NCBI RefSeq assembly: GCF_052857255.1 | Contig: NC_135504.1 | Coordinates: 140,642,121 to 140,706,120 of the forward strand | Source: Amblyomma americanum | Lineage: Eukaryota; Arthropoda; Arachnida; Ixodida; Ixodidae | Direction: 5' to 3' | Length of the DNA stretch: 64,000 nucleotides | Part shown: positions 1 to 10,600 of the stretch, piece after piece | Numbering within the stretch: the first letter of the stretch is position 1 | Layout: each line of letters starts with the position of its first letter | Program-made: the position numbers and the translations under genes | Notes under the pieces: model-generated | What the model was told of the DNA's origin: nothing | Database searches by the model: none | The model's input: the letters and a program-made list of their open reading frames with translations, nothing else

Positions 1-1429
1 AATGTCCGCTCTGGAGAAACTCTACGCTGGAGAAACTCCGCACTGGAGCAACTCCGCTTTGGAGAAACTCCGCGCTGGAGAAACTCCGTGCTGCATAAAA
101 TCTGCGCTGGAGAAACTCCGGGCTGGTGAAACTCCGCGCTGGAGAAACTCCGTGTTGGACAAACTCCGCGCTGGAGAAACTCCGTGTTGGAGAAACTCCG
201 TGCTGGAGAAACTTCGCGTTGGAGAAACTGCGCGTTGGAGAAACTGCGCGTTGGAGAAACTCCGCGTTGGAGAAAGTCCGTGTTGGAGAAACTCGGTGTT
301 GGAGAAACTCCGCGCTGGAGATATTTCGCGTTGGAGAAACTCCGCGTTGAAGAAACTCCGCGTTGGTGAAAGTACGCGTTGGAGAAACTCCGCGCTGGAG
401 AAACTCCGTGCTGCATAAAATCTGCGCTGTAGAAACTCCGGGCTGGAGAAACTCCGCGCTGGAGAAACTCCGTGCTGGACAAACTCCGCGCTGGAGAAAC
501 TCCGTGTTGGAGAAACTCCGTGCTGGAGAAACTTCGCGCTGGAGAAACTCCGCGACGGAGAAACTCAGCGCTGGAGTAACTCCACGCTGGAGAAACTCCG
601 TGTTGGAGAAACTCGGTGTTGGAGAAACTCGGCGCTGGAGATATTTCGCGTTGGAGAAACTCCGCGTTGAAGAAAATCCGCGTTTGTGAAAGTCTGCGTT
701 GGAGAAAAGTCCGCGTTGGAGAAAAGTCCGCGTTGGAGAAAAGTCCGCTTTGGAGAAAAGTCAGCGCTTGAGAATCCACGCTGGAAAAACTCCGCGCTGG
801 AGAAGCTCCGCGCTGGAGAAACTCCGCGCTGGAGAAACTCCGAGTTGGAGAAACTCTGCACTGGAGAAGCTCTGCGTTTGAGAAACTCCGCACTGGAAAA
901 ACTTCGTGTTTGAGAAACTCCGCGATGGAGAAACTCCGCGCTGAAGAAACTCTGCGACGGAGAAACTCAGCGCTGGAGTAACTCCACGCTGGAGAAACTC
1001 CGTGTTGGAGAAACTCGGTGTTGGAGAAACTCCGCGCTTGAAAAACTCCGCGCTGGAGAAACTCCGCGCTGGAAAAACTCCGCGATGGAGAAACTCCGCG
1101 TTGGTGAAAGTCCGCGTTGGTGAAAAGTCCGCGTTGGAGAAAAGTCCGTTTTGGAGAAAAGTCAGCGCTGGAGAAACTCCACGCTGGAAAACCTCCGCGC
1201 TGGAAAACTCCGCGCTGGAGAAACTCTGCGTTGGAGAAAGACCCCGTCGGAGAAGGTCCGCGTTGGAGAAAGTCCGCGTTGGAGAAAGTCCGCGTTGGAG
1301 AAACTCCGCGTTGAAGAAAGTCCGCGTTGGAGAAAGTCCGCGCTGGAGAAACTCCGGGTTGTATAAACTCCGCTCTGGAGAAACTCCGCGATGGAGAAAC
1401 TCCGCGACGGACAAACTCCGCGATGGAGA
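1..1429. repeat. Left-edge array segment, paralogous to ~8.43-9.84 kb
   Basis: This stretch holds only 16/17-bp monomers and enters the window mid-array. It matches the segment beginning near 8430, and that segment's duplicate near 23042, at an offset of about 8,400 bp. Beyond about 1,130 the best offset becomes about 8,576, so one copy gained or lost 176 bp, exactly eleven monomers. Recognisable landmarks are a run of 17-bp GAAAAGTCC monomers near 697-760 and a second near 1125-1165. Another landmark is the variant CTGGAGTAACTCC near 570 and 970, which puts an in-frame TAA into one + frame. No gene is seen. Confidence 0.85.
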
Positions 1430-4400
1430 AACTCCGTGTTGGAGAAAAGTCCGCTCTGGAGAAACTCTACGCTGGAGAAACTCCGCACTGGAGAAACTCC
1501 GCGCTGGAGAAACTCCGTGCTGCATAAAATCTGCGCTGGAGAAACTCCGGGCTGGAGAAACTCCGCGCTGTAGAAACTCCGTGCTGGACAAACTCCGCGC
1601 CGAGAAACTCCGTGTTGGAGGAACTCCGCGCTGGAGAAACTCCGTGCTGCATAAAATCTGCGCTGGAGAAACTCCGGGCTGGAGAAACTCCGCGCTGGAG
1701 AAACTCCGTGCTGGACAAACTCCGCGCTGGAGAAACTCCGTGTTGGAGAAATTCCGCGCTGGAGAAACTTCGCGTAGGAGAAACTGCGCGTTGGAGAAAC
1801 TGCGCGTTGGAGAAACTCCGCGTTGGAGAAAGTCCGCGTTTGAGAAAGTCCGCGTTGGAGAAACTCCGCGCTGGAGAAACTCCGCGTTTGAGAAACTGCG
1901 AACTGGAGAAACTCCGCGATGGAGACACTCCGCGCTGGAGAAACTCCGCGCTGGAGAAACTCCGTGTTGGAGAAGCTCCGTGTTGGGGAAACTTCGCGTT
2001 GGAGAAACGGCGCGTTGGAGAAGGTGCGCTTTGGAGAAAGCCCGCGTTGAAGAAACGGCGCGTTGAAGATACTCCGCGTTGGAGAAACTCCGCGCTTGAA
2101 ACACACCGCGCAGGAGAAACTCGGCGTTGGAGAAAGTCCGCGTTGGAGAAGGTCCGCGTTGGAGAAAGTCCGCATTGGAGAAAGTCCGCGTTGGAGAAAC
2201 TCCGCGTTGAAGAAAGTCCGCGTTGGAGAAAGTCCGCGCTGGAGAAACTCCGCGTTGTATAAACTCCGCGCTGGAGAAACTCCGCGCTGGAGAAACTCCG
2301 TGTTGGAGAAACTCCGTGCTGGAGAAACTTCGCGCTGGAGAAACTCCGCGACGGAGAAACTCAGCGCTGGAGTAACTCCACGCTGGAGAAACTCCGTGTT
2401 GGAGAAACTCGGTGTTGGAGAAACTCGGCGCTGGAGATATTTCGCGTTGGAGAAACTCCGCGTTGAAGAAAATCCGCGTTTGTGAAAGTCTGCGTTGGAG
2501 AAAAGTCCGCGTTGGAGAAAAGTCCGCGTTGGAGAAAAGTCCGCTTTGGAGAAAAGTCAGCGCTTGAGAATCCACGCTGGAAAAACTCCGCGCTGGAGAA
2601 GCTCCGCGCTGGAGAAACTCCGCGCTGGAGAAACTCCGAGTTGGAGAAACTCTGCACTGGAGAAGCTCTGCGTTTGAGAAACTCCGCACTGGAAAAACTT
2701 CGTGTTTGAGAAACTCCGCGATGGAGAAACTCCGCGCTGAAGAAACTCTGCGACGGAGAAACTCAGCGCTGGAGTAACTCCACGCTGGAGAAACTCCGTG
2801 TTGGAGAAACTCGGTGTTGGAGAAACTCCGCGCTTGAAAAACTCCGCGCTGGAGAAACTCCGCGCTGGAAAAACTCCGCGATGGAGAAACTCCGCGTTGG
2901 TGAAAGTCCGCGTTGGTGAAAAGTCCGCGTTGGAGAAAAGTCCGTTTTGGAGAAAAGTCAGCGCTGGAGAAACTCCACGCTGGAAAACCTCCGCGCTGGA
3001 AAACTCCGCGCTGGAGAAACTCTGCGTTGGAGAAAGACCCCGTCGGAGAAGGTCCGCGTTGCAGAAAGTCCGCGTTGGAGAAACTTCGTGTTGTAGAAAC
3101 TCCGCCTTGGAGAAACTTCGCGTTGAAGAAACGGCGCGTTGAAGATACTCCGCGTTGGAGAAACTCCGCGCTTGAAACACACCGCGCTGGAGAAACTCCG
3201 CGTTGGAGAAAGTCCGCGTTGGAGAAGGTCCGCGTTGGAGAAAGTCCGCGTTGGAGAAAGTCCGCGTTGGAGAAACTCCGCGTTGAAGAAAGACCGCGTT
3301 GGAGAAAGTCCGCGCTGGAGAAACTGCGCGCTGGAAAAACTCCGCGATGGAGAAACTCCGCGCTGGAGAAACTCTGCGTTGGAGAAAGTCCCCGTCGGAG
3401 AAGGTCCGCGTTGCAGAAAGTCCGCGTTGGAGAAACTCCGTGTTGTAGAAACTCCGCCTTGGAGAAACTTCGCGTTGAAGAAACGGCGCGTTGAAGATAC
3501 TCCGCGTTGGAGAAACTCCGCGCTTGAAACACACCGCGCTGGAAAAACACCGCGTTGGAGAAAGTCCGCGTTGGAGAAGGTCCGCGTTGGAGAAAGTCCG
3601 CGTTGGAGAAAGTCCGCGTTGGAGAAACTCCGCGTTGAAGAAAGACCGCGTTGGAGAAAGTCCGCGCTGGAGAAACTCCGCGTTGTATAAACTCCGCGCT
3701 GGAGAAACTCCGCGACGGACAAACTCCGCGATGGAGAAACTCTGTGTTGGAGAAAAGTCCGCTCTGGAGAAACTCTACGCTGGAGAAACTCCGCACTGGA
3801 GAAACTCCGCGCTGTAGAAACTCCGTGCTGGACAAACTCCGCGCCGAGAAACTCCGTGTTGGAGGAACTCCGCGCTGGAGAAACTCCGTGCTGCATAAAA
3901 TCTGCGCTGGAGAAACTCCGGGCTGGAGAAACTCCGCGCTGGAGAAACTCCGTGCTGGACAAACTCCGCGCTGGAGAAACTCCGTGTTGGAGAAATTCCG
4001 CGCTGGAGAAACTTCGCGTAGGAGAAACTGCGCGTTGGAGAAACTGCGCGTTGGAGAAACTCCGCGTTGGAGAAAGTCCGCGTTTGAGAAAGTCCGCGTT
4101 GGAGAAACTCCGCGCTGGAGAAACTCCGCGTTTGAGAAACTGCGAACTGGAGAAACTCCGCGATGGAGACACTCCGCGCTGGAGAAACTCCGCGCTGGAG
4201 AAACTCCGTGTTGGAGAAGCTCCGTGTTGGGGAAACTTCGCGTTGGAGAAACGGCGCGTTGGAGAAGGTGCGCTTTGGAGAAAGCCCGCGTTGAAGAAAC
4301 GGCGCGTTGAAGATACTCCGCGTTGGAGAAACTCCGCGCTTGAAACACACCGCGCAGGAGAAACTCGGCGTTGGAGAAAGTCCGCGTTGGAGAAGGTCCG

Positions 4401-5776
4401 CGTTGGAGAAAGTCCGCATTGGAGAAAGTCCGCGTTGGAGAAACTCCGCGTTGAAGAAAGTCCGCGTTGGAGAAAGTCCGCGCTGGAGAAACTCCGCGTT
4501 GTATAAACTCCGCGCTGGAGAAACTCCGCGCTGGAGAAACTCCGTGTTGGAGAAACTCCGTGCTGGAGAAACTTCGCGCTGGAGAAACTCCGCGACGGAG
4601 AAACTCAGCGCTGGAGTAACTCCACGCTGGAGAAACTCCGTGTTGGAGAAACTCGGTGTTGGAGAAACTCGGCGCTGGAGATATTTCGCGTTGGAGAAAC
4701 TCCGCGTTGAAGAAAATCCGCGTTTGTGAAAGTCTGCGTTGGAGAAAAGTCCGCGTTGGAGAAAAGTCCGCGTTGGAGAAAAGTCCGCTTTGGAGAAAAG
4801 TCAGCGCTTGAGAATCCACGCTGGAAAAACTCCGCGCTGGAGAAGCTCCGCGCTGGAGAAACTCCGCGCTGGAGAAACTCCGAGTTGGAGAAACTCTGCA
4901 CTGGAGAAGCTCTGCGTTTGAGAAACTCCGCACTGGAAAAACTTCGTGTTTGAGAAACTCCGCGATGGAGAAACTCCGCGCTGAAGAAACTCTGCGACGG
5001 AGAAACTCAGCGCTGGAGTAACTCCACGCTGGAGAAACTCCGTGTTGGAGAAACTCGGTGTTGGAGAAACTCCGCGCTTGAAAAACTCCGCGCTGGAGAA
5101 ACTCCGCGCTGGAAAAACTCCGCGATGGAGAAACTCCGCGTTGGTGAAAGTCCGCGTTGGTGAAAAGTCCGCGTTGGAGAAAAGTCCGTTTTGGAGAAAA
5201 GTCAGCGCTGGAGAAACTCCACGCTGGAAAACCTCCGCGCTGGAAAACTCCGCGCTGGAGAAACTCTGCGTTGGAGAAAGACCCCGTCGGAGAAGGTCCG
5301 CGTTGCAGAAAGTCCGCGTTGGAGAAACTTCGTGTTGTAGAAACTCCGCCTTGGAGAAACTTCGCGTTGAAGAAACGGCGCGTTGAAGATACTCCGCGTT
5401 GGAGAAACTCCGCGCTTGAAACACACCGCGCTGGAGAAACTCCGCGTTGGAGAAAGTCCGCGTTGGAGAAGGTCCGCGTTGGAGAAAGTCCGCGTTGGAG
5501 AAAGTCCGCGTTGGAGAAACTCCGCGTTGAAGAAAGACCGCGTTGGAGAAAGTCCGCGCTGGAGAAACTGCGCGCTGGAAAAACTCCGCGATGGAGAAAC
5601 TCCGCGCTGGAGAAACTCTGCGTTGGAGAAAGTCCCCGTCGGAGAAGGTCCGCGTTGCAGAAAGTCCGCGTTGGAGAAACTCCGTGTTGTAGAAACTCCG
5701 CCTTGGAGAAACTTCGCGTTGAAGAAACGGCGCGTTGAAGATACTCCGCGTTGGAGAAACTCCGCGCTTGAAACAC
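761..5776 (-). other. Open frame (~1,671 codons), probably not a gene
   Basis: A second very long minus-strand frame of the same 16-residue peptide family (repeats like SNADFLQRGVSPTRTF). It runs through both copies of the 2,244-bp tandem repeat, so a long stretch of it is duplicated nearly exactly. Its first possible start is a GTG in the GGTGTGTTTCAAG motif (reverse complement of CTTGAAACACACC), not an ATG. I read it as a consequence of the stop-free monomer. Confidence 0.7.
1552..3795. repeat. 2,244-bp tandem repeat, copy 1
   Basis: Offsets of exactly 2,244 bp link landmarks here with the next copy: the CGCGCCGAGAAACTCC junction near 1,598/3,842, the GAAACACACC motif near 2,097/4,341, and the long GAAAAGTCC run near 2,490/4,734. 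The right half carries a nested pair of 352-bp repeats (22 monomers), starting near 3,139 and 3,491, each opened by GAAGATACTCCGCG followed by CTTGAAACACACC. One substitution is visible at about 3,545 (AACACC against AACTCC in copy 2). Unit B has only one equivalent of this pair, at about 18,440-20,670. Confidence 0.85.
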
Positions 5777-6060
5777 ACCGCGCTGGAAAAACTCCGCGTT
5801 GGAGAAAGTCCGCGTTGGAGAAGGTCCGCGTTGGAGAAAGTCCGCGTTGGAGAAAGTCCGCGTTGGAGAAACTCCGCGTTGAAGAAAGACCGCGTTGGAG
5901 AAAGTCCGCGCTGGAGAAACTCCGCGTTGTATAAACTCCGCGCTGGAGAAACTCCGCGATGGAGAAACTCCGCGACGGACAAACTCCGCGATGGAGAAAC
6001 TCTGTGTTGGAGAAAAGTCCGCTCTGGAGAAACTCTACGCTGGAGAAACTCCGCACTGGA
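3796..6060. repeat. 2,244-bp tandem repeat, copy 2
   Basis: This is the second copy of the 2,244-bp unit. It is one monomer longer near its right end: after about 5,955 an extra CGATGGAGAAACTCCG monomer moves the offset from 2,244 to 2,260. Past 6,060 the sequence diverges into the ~880-bp repeat block. The copy is matched in unit B at an offset of 14,644, changing to 14,612 at about 5,330/19,980, where unit B lacks two monomers (32 bp) around GTGTTGTAGAAACTCCGCC. Confidence 0.85.
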
Positions 6061-6595
6061 GAAACTCCGCTCTGGAGAAACTCCGTGCTGCATGAAATCT
6101 GCGCTGGAGAAACTCCGGGCTGGAGAAACTCCGCGCTGTAGAAACTCCGTGCTGGACAAACTCCGCGCGGAGAAACTCCGTGTTGGAGGAACCCCGCGCT
6201 GGAGAAACTCCGGGCTGCATAAAATCTGCGCTGGAGAAACACCGGGCTGGAGAAACTCCGCGCTGGAGAAACTCCGTGCTGGACAAACTCCGCGCTGGAG
6301 AAACTCCGTGTTGGAGAAACTCCGCGCTGGAGAAACTTCGCGTTGGAGAAACTGCGCGTTGGAGAAACTCCGCGTTGGAGAAAGTCCGCGTTGGAGAAAG
6401 TCCGCGTTGGAGAAACTCCGCGCTGGAGAAACTCCGCGTTTGAGAAACTGCGAACTGGAGAAACTCCGCGATGGAGACACTCCGCGCTGGAGAAACTCCG
6501 CGCTGGAGAAACTCCGTGTTGGAGAAGCTCCGTGTTGGGGAAACTTCGCGTTGGAGGAACGGCGCGTTGGAGAAGGTGCGCTTTGGAGAAAGCCC
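5716..6595. repeat. ~880-bp tandem repeat, unit 1 (in A)
   Basis: The unit opens with GCGTTGAAGAAACGGCGCG, then GAAGATACTCC and CTTGAAACACACC, and runs to the next occurrence of the same motif 880 bp later. Markers inside it include CTGCATGAAATCTGCG, CGCGCGGAGAAAC and GGAGGAACCCCGCG, which recur in unit 2 at an 879-880 bp offset. Confidence 0.8.
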
Positions 6596-7693
6596 GCGTT
6601 GAAGAAACGGCGCGTTGAAGATACTCCGCGTTGGAGAAACTCCGCGCTTGAAACACACCGCGCTGGAGAAACTCCGCGTTGGAGAAAGTCCGCGTTGGAG
6701 AAGGTCCGCGTTGGAGAAAGTCCGCATTGGAGAAAGTCGCGTTGGAGAAACTCCGCGTTGAAGAAAGTCCGCGTTGGAGAAAGTCCGCGCTGGAGAAACT
6801 CCGCGTTGTATAAACTCCGCGCTGGAGAAACTCCGCGCTGGGGAAACTCCGCGACGGACAAACTCCGCGATGGAGAAACTCCGCGTTGGAGAAAAGTCCG
6901 CTCTGGAGAAACTCTACGCTGGAGAAACTCCGCACTGGAGAAACTCCGCTCTGGAGAAACTCCGTGCTGCATGAAATCTGCGCTGGAGAAACTCCGGGCT
7001 GGAGAAACTCCGCGCTGTAGAAACTCCGTGCTGGACAAACTCCGCGCGGAGAAACTCCGTGTTGGAGGAACCCCGCGCTGGAGAAACTCCGGGCTGCATA
7101 AAATCTGCGCTGGAGAAACACCGGGCTGGAGAAACTCCGCGCTGGAGAAACTCCGTGCTGGACAAACTCCGCGCTGGAGAAACTCCGTGTTGGAGAAACT
7201 CCGCGCTGGAGAAACTTCGCGTTGGAGAAACTGCGCGTTGGAGAAACTCCGCGTTGGAGAAAGTCCGCGTTGGAGAAAGTCCGCGTTGGAGAAACTCCGC
7301 GCTGGAGAAACTCCGCGTTTGAGAAACTGCGAACTGGAGAAACTCCGCGATGGAGACACTCCGCGCTGGAGAAACTCCGCGCTGGAGAAACTCCGTGTTG
7401 GAGAAGCTCCGTGTTGGGGAAACTTCGCGTTGGAGAAACGGCGCGTTGGAGAAGGTGCGCTTTGGAGAAAGCCCGCGTTGAAGAAACGGCGCGTTGAAGA
7501 TACTCCGCGTTGGAGAAACTCCGCGCTTGAAACACACCGCGCTGGAGAAACTCCGCGTTGGAGAAAGTCCGCGTTGGAGAAGGTCCGCGTTGGAGAAAGT
7601 CCGCATTGGAGAAAGTCCGCGTTGGAGAAACTCCGCGTTGAAGAAAGTCCGCGTTGGAGAAAGTCCGCGCTGGAGAAACTCCGCGTTGTATAA
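5735..7693 (+). other. Longest + strand open frame (~652 codons), probably not a gene
   Basis: The forward strand reads degenerate copies of SALEKLRAGETPRWRN across the ~880-bp tandem pair and stops at the TAA inside TTGTATAAACTCC. The same frame, of equal length, is present in unit B at 20347-22305. The peptide is rich in Arg, Glu, Lys and Trp, with no recognisable domain. Plus-strand frames are generally shorter than minus-strand ones because common monomer variants (GTATAAAC, GGAGTAAC, TTTGAGAA, TTGAAG) create TAA or TGA on this strand. Confidence 0.65.
6596..7474. repeat. ~880-bp tandem repeat, unit 2 (in A), with partial third
   Basis: This is the second unit of the ~880-bp pair. It lacks one base near 6,739 (GAAAGTCGCG instead of GAAAGTCCGCG), giving 879 bp. 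A partial third unit continues from 7,475 to about 7,850, where CTGCATAAAATC replaces CTGCATGAAATC and the array switches to another arrangement. The same pair, including the missing base, is present in unit B. Confidence 0.8.
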
Positions 7694-10600
7694 ACTCCGC
7701 GCTGGAGAAACTCCGCGCTGGGGAAACTCCGCGACGGACAAACTCCGCGATGGAGAAACTCCGCGTTGGAGAAAAGTCCGCTCTGGAGAAACTCTACGCT
7801 GGAGAAACTCCGCACTGGAGAAACTCCGCGCTGGAGAAACTCCGTGCTGCATAAAATCTGCGCTGGAGAAACTCCGGGCTGGAGAAAGCCCGCGTTGGAG
7901 AAGGTCCGCGTTGGAGAAAGTCCGCGTTGGAGAAAGTCCGCGTTGAAGAAAGTCCGCGTTAGAGAAAGTCCGCGCTGGAGAAACTCTGCGTTGGATAAAC
8001 TCCGCGCTGGAGAAACTCCGCGATGGAGAAACTCCGCGACGGACAAACTCCGCGATGGAGAAACTCCGCTTTGGTCAAAAGTCCGCGTTGGAGAAAAGTC
8101 CGCGTTGGAGAAAAGTCAGCGCTGGAGAAACTCCACGCTGGAAAAACTCCGCGCTGGAGAAACTCCGCGCTGGAGAAGCTCTGCGCTGGAGAAACTCCGC
8201 GCTGGAAAATCTCCGCGATGGAGAAACTCCGCGTTGGTGAAAGTCCGCGTTGGAGAAGGTCCGCGTTGGAGAAAGTCCGCGTTGGAGAAACTCCGCGTTG
8301 AAGAAAGTCCGCGTTGGAGAAAGTCCGCGCTGGAGAAACTCCGCGTTGTATAAACTCCGCGCTGTAGAAACTCCGCGATGGAGAAACTCCGCGACGGACA
8401 AACTCCGCGATGGAGAAATTCCGCGTTGGAGAAATGTCCGCTCTGGAGAAACTCTACGCTGGAGAAACTCCGCACTGGAGCAACTCCGCTTTGGAGAAAC
8501 TCCGCGCTGGAGAAACTCCGGGCTGGAGAAACTCCGCGCTGGAGAAACTCCGTGTTGGACAAACTCCGCGCTGGAGAAACTCCGTGTTGGAGAAACTCCG
8601 TGCTGGAGAAACTTCGCGTTGGAGAAACTGCGCGTTGGAGAAACTGCGCGTTGGAGAAACTCCGCGTTGGAGAAAGTCCGTGTTGGAGAAACTCGGTGTT
8701 GGAGAAACTCCTCGCTGGAGATATTTCGCGTTGGAGAAACTCCGCGTTGAAGAAACTCCGCGTTGGTGAAAGTACGCGTTGGAGAAACTCCGCGCTGGAG
8801 AAACTCCGTGCTGCATAAAATCTGCGCTGTAGAAACTCCGGGCTGGAGAAACTCCGCGCTGGAGAAACTCCGTGCTGGACAAACTCCGCGCTGGAGAAAC
8901 TCCGTGTTGGAGAAACTCCGTGCTGGAGAAACTTCGCGCTGGAGAAACTCCGCGACGGAGAAACTCAGCGCTGGAGTAACTCCACGCTGGAGAAACTCCG
9001 TGTTGGAGAAACTCGGTGTTGGAGAAACTCGGCGCTGGAGATATTTCGCGTTGGAGAAACTCCGCGTTGAAGAAAATCCGTGTTTGTGAAAGTCTGCGTT
9101 GGAGAAAAGTCCGCGTTGGAGAAAAGTCCGCGTTGGAGAAAAGTCCGCTTTGGAGAAAAGTCAGCGCTTGAGAATCCACGCTGGAAAAACTCCGCGCTGG
9201 AGAAGCTCCGCGCTGGAGAAACTCCGCGCTGGAGAAACTCCGAGTTGGAGAAACTCTGCACTGGAGAAGCTCTGCGTTTGAGAAACTCCGCACTGGAAAA
9301 ACTTCGTGTTTGAGAAACTCCGCGATGGAGAAACTCCGCGCTGAAGAAACTCTGCGACGGAGAAACTCAGCGCTGGAGTAACTCCACGCTGGAGAAACTC
9401 CGTGTTGGAGAAACTCGGTGTTGGAGAAACTCCGCGCTTGAAAAACTCCGCGCTGGAGAAACTCCGCGCTGGAAAAACTCCGCGATGGAGAAACTCCGCG
9501 TTGGTGAAAGTCCGCATTGGTGAAAAGTCCGCGTCGGAGAAAAGTCCGTTTTGGAGAAAAGTCAGCGCTGGAGAAACTCCACGCTGGAAAACCTCCGCGC
9601 TGGAAAACTCCGCGCTGGAGAAACTCTGCGTTGGAGAAAGACCCCGTCGGAGAAGGTCCGCGTTGCAGAAAGTCCGCGTTGGAGAAACTCCGTGTTGTAG
9701 AAACTCCGCCTTGGAGAAACTTCGCGTTGAAGAAACGGCGCGTTGAAGATACTCCGCGTTGGAGAAACTCCGCGCTTGAAACACACCGCGCTGGAGAAAC
9801 TCCGCGTTGGAGAAAGTCCGCGTTGGAGAAGGTCCGCGTTGGAGAAAGTCCGCGTTGGAGAAAGTCCGCGTTGGAGAAACTCCGCGTTGAAGAAAGTCCG
9901 CGTTGGAGAAAGTCCGCGCTGGAGAAACTCCGGGTTGTATAAACTCCGCTCTGGAGAAACTCCGCGATGGAGAAACTCCGCGACGGACAAACTCCGCGAT
10001 GGAGAAACTCCGTGTTGGAGAAAAGTCCGCTCTGGAGAAACTCTACGCTGGAGAAACTCCGCACTGGAGAAACTCCGCGCTGGAGAAACTCCGTGCTGCA
10101 TAAAATCTGCGCTGGAGAAACTCCGGGCTGGAGAAACTCCGCGCTGTAGAAACTCCGTGCTGGACAAACTCCGCGCCGAGAAACTCCGTGTTGGAGGAAC
10201 TCCGCGCTGGAAAAACTCCGTGCTGCATAAAATCTGCGCTGGAGAAACTCCGGGCTGGAGAAACTCCGCGCTGGAGAAACTCCGTGCTGGACAAACTCCG
10301 CGCTGGAGAAACTCCGTGTTGGAGAAATTCCGCGCTGGAGAAACTTCGCGTAGGAGAAACTGCGCGTTGGAGAAACTGCGCGTTGGAGAAACTCCGCGTT
10401 GGAGAAAGTCCGCGTTTGAGAAAGTCCGCGTTGGAGAAACTCCGCGCTGGAGAAACTCCGCGTTTGAGAAACTGCCAACTGGAGAAACTCCGCGATGGAG
10501 ACACTCCGCGCTGGAGAAACTCCGCGCTGGAGAAACTCCGTGTTGGAGAAGCTCCGTGTTGGGGAAACTTCGCGTTGGAGAAACGGCGCGTTGGAGAAGG

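Noticed and set aside
761..5776. A genuine giant repeat-protein gene on the minus strand
   Set aside because: The stop-free monomer makes such frames by default on both strands. The frames cross duplication junctions, start mostly at non-ATG codons, and show no domain, signal peptide or non-repeat exon. Expression data would be needed to revive the idea.
5735..7693. Plus-strand 652-codon frames at 5735 and 20347 as paralogous genes
   Set aside because: Their identity comes from the 14.6-kb segmental duplication. They consist only of the monomer peptide and end at a common TATAAAC variant.
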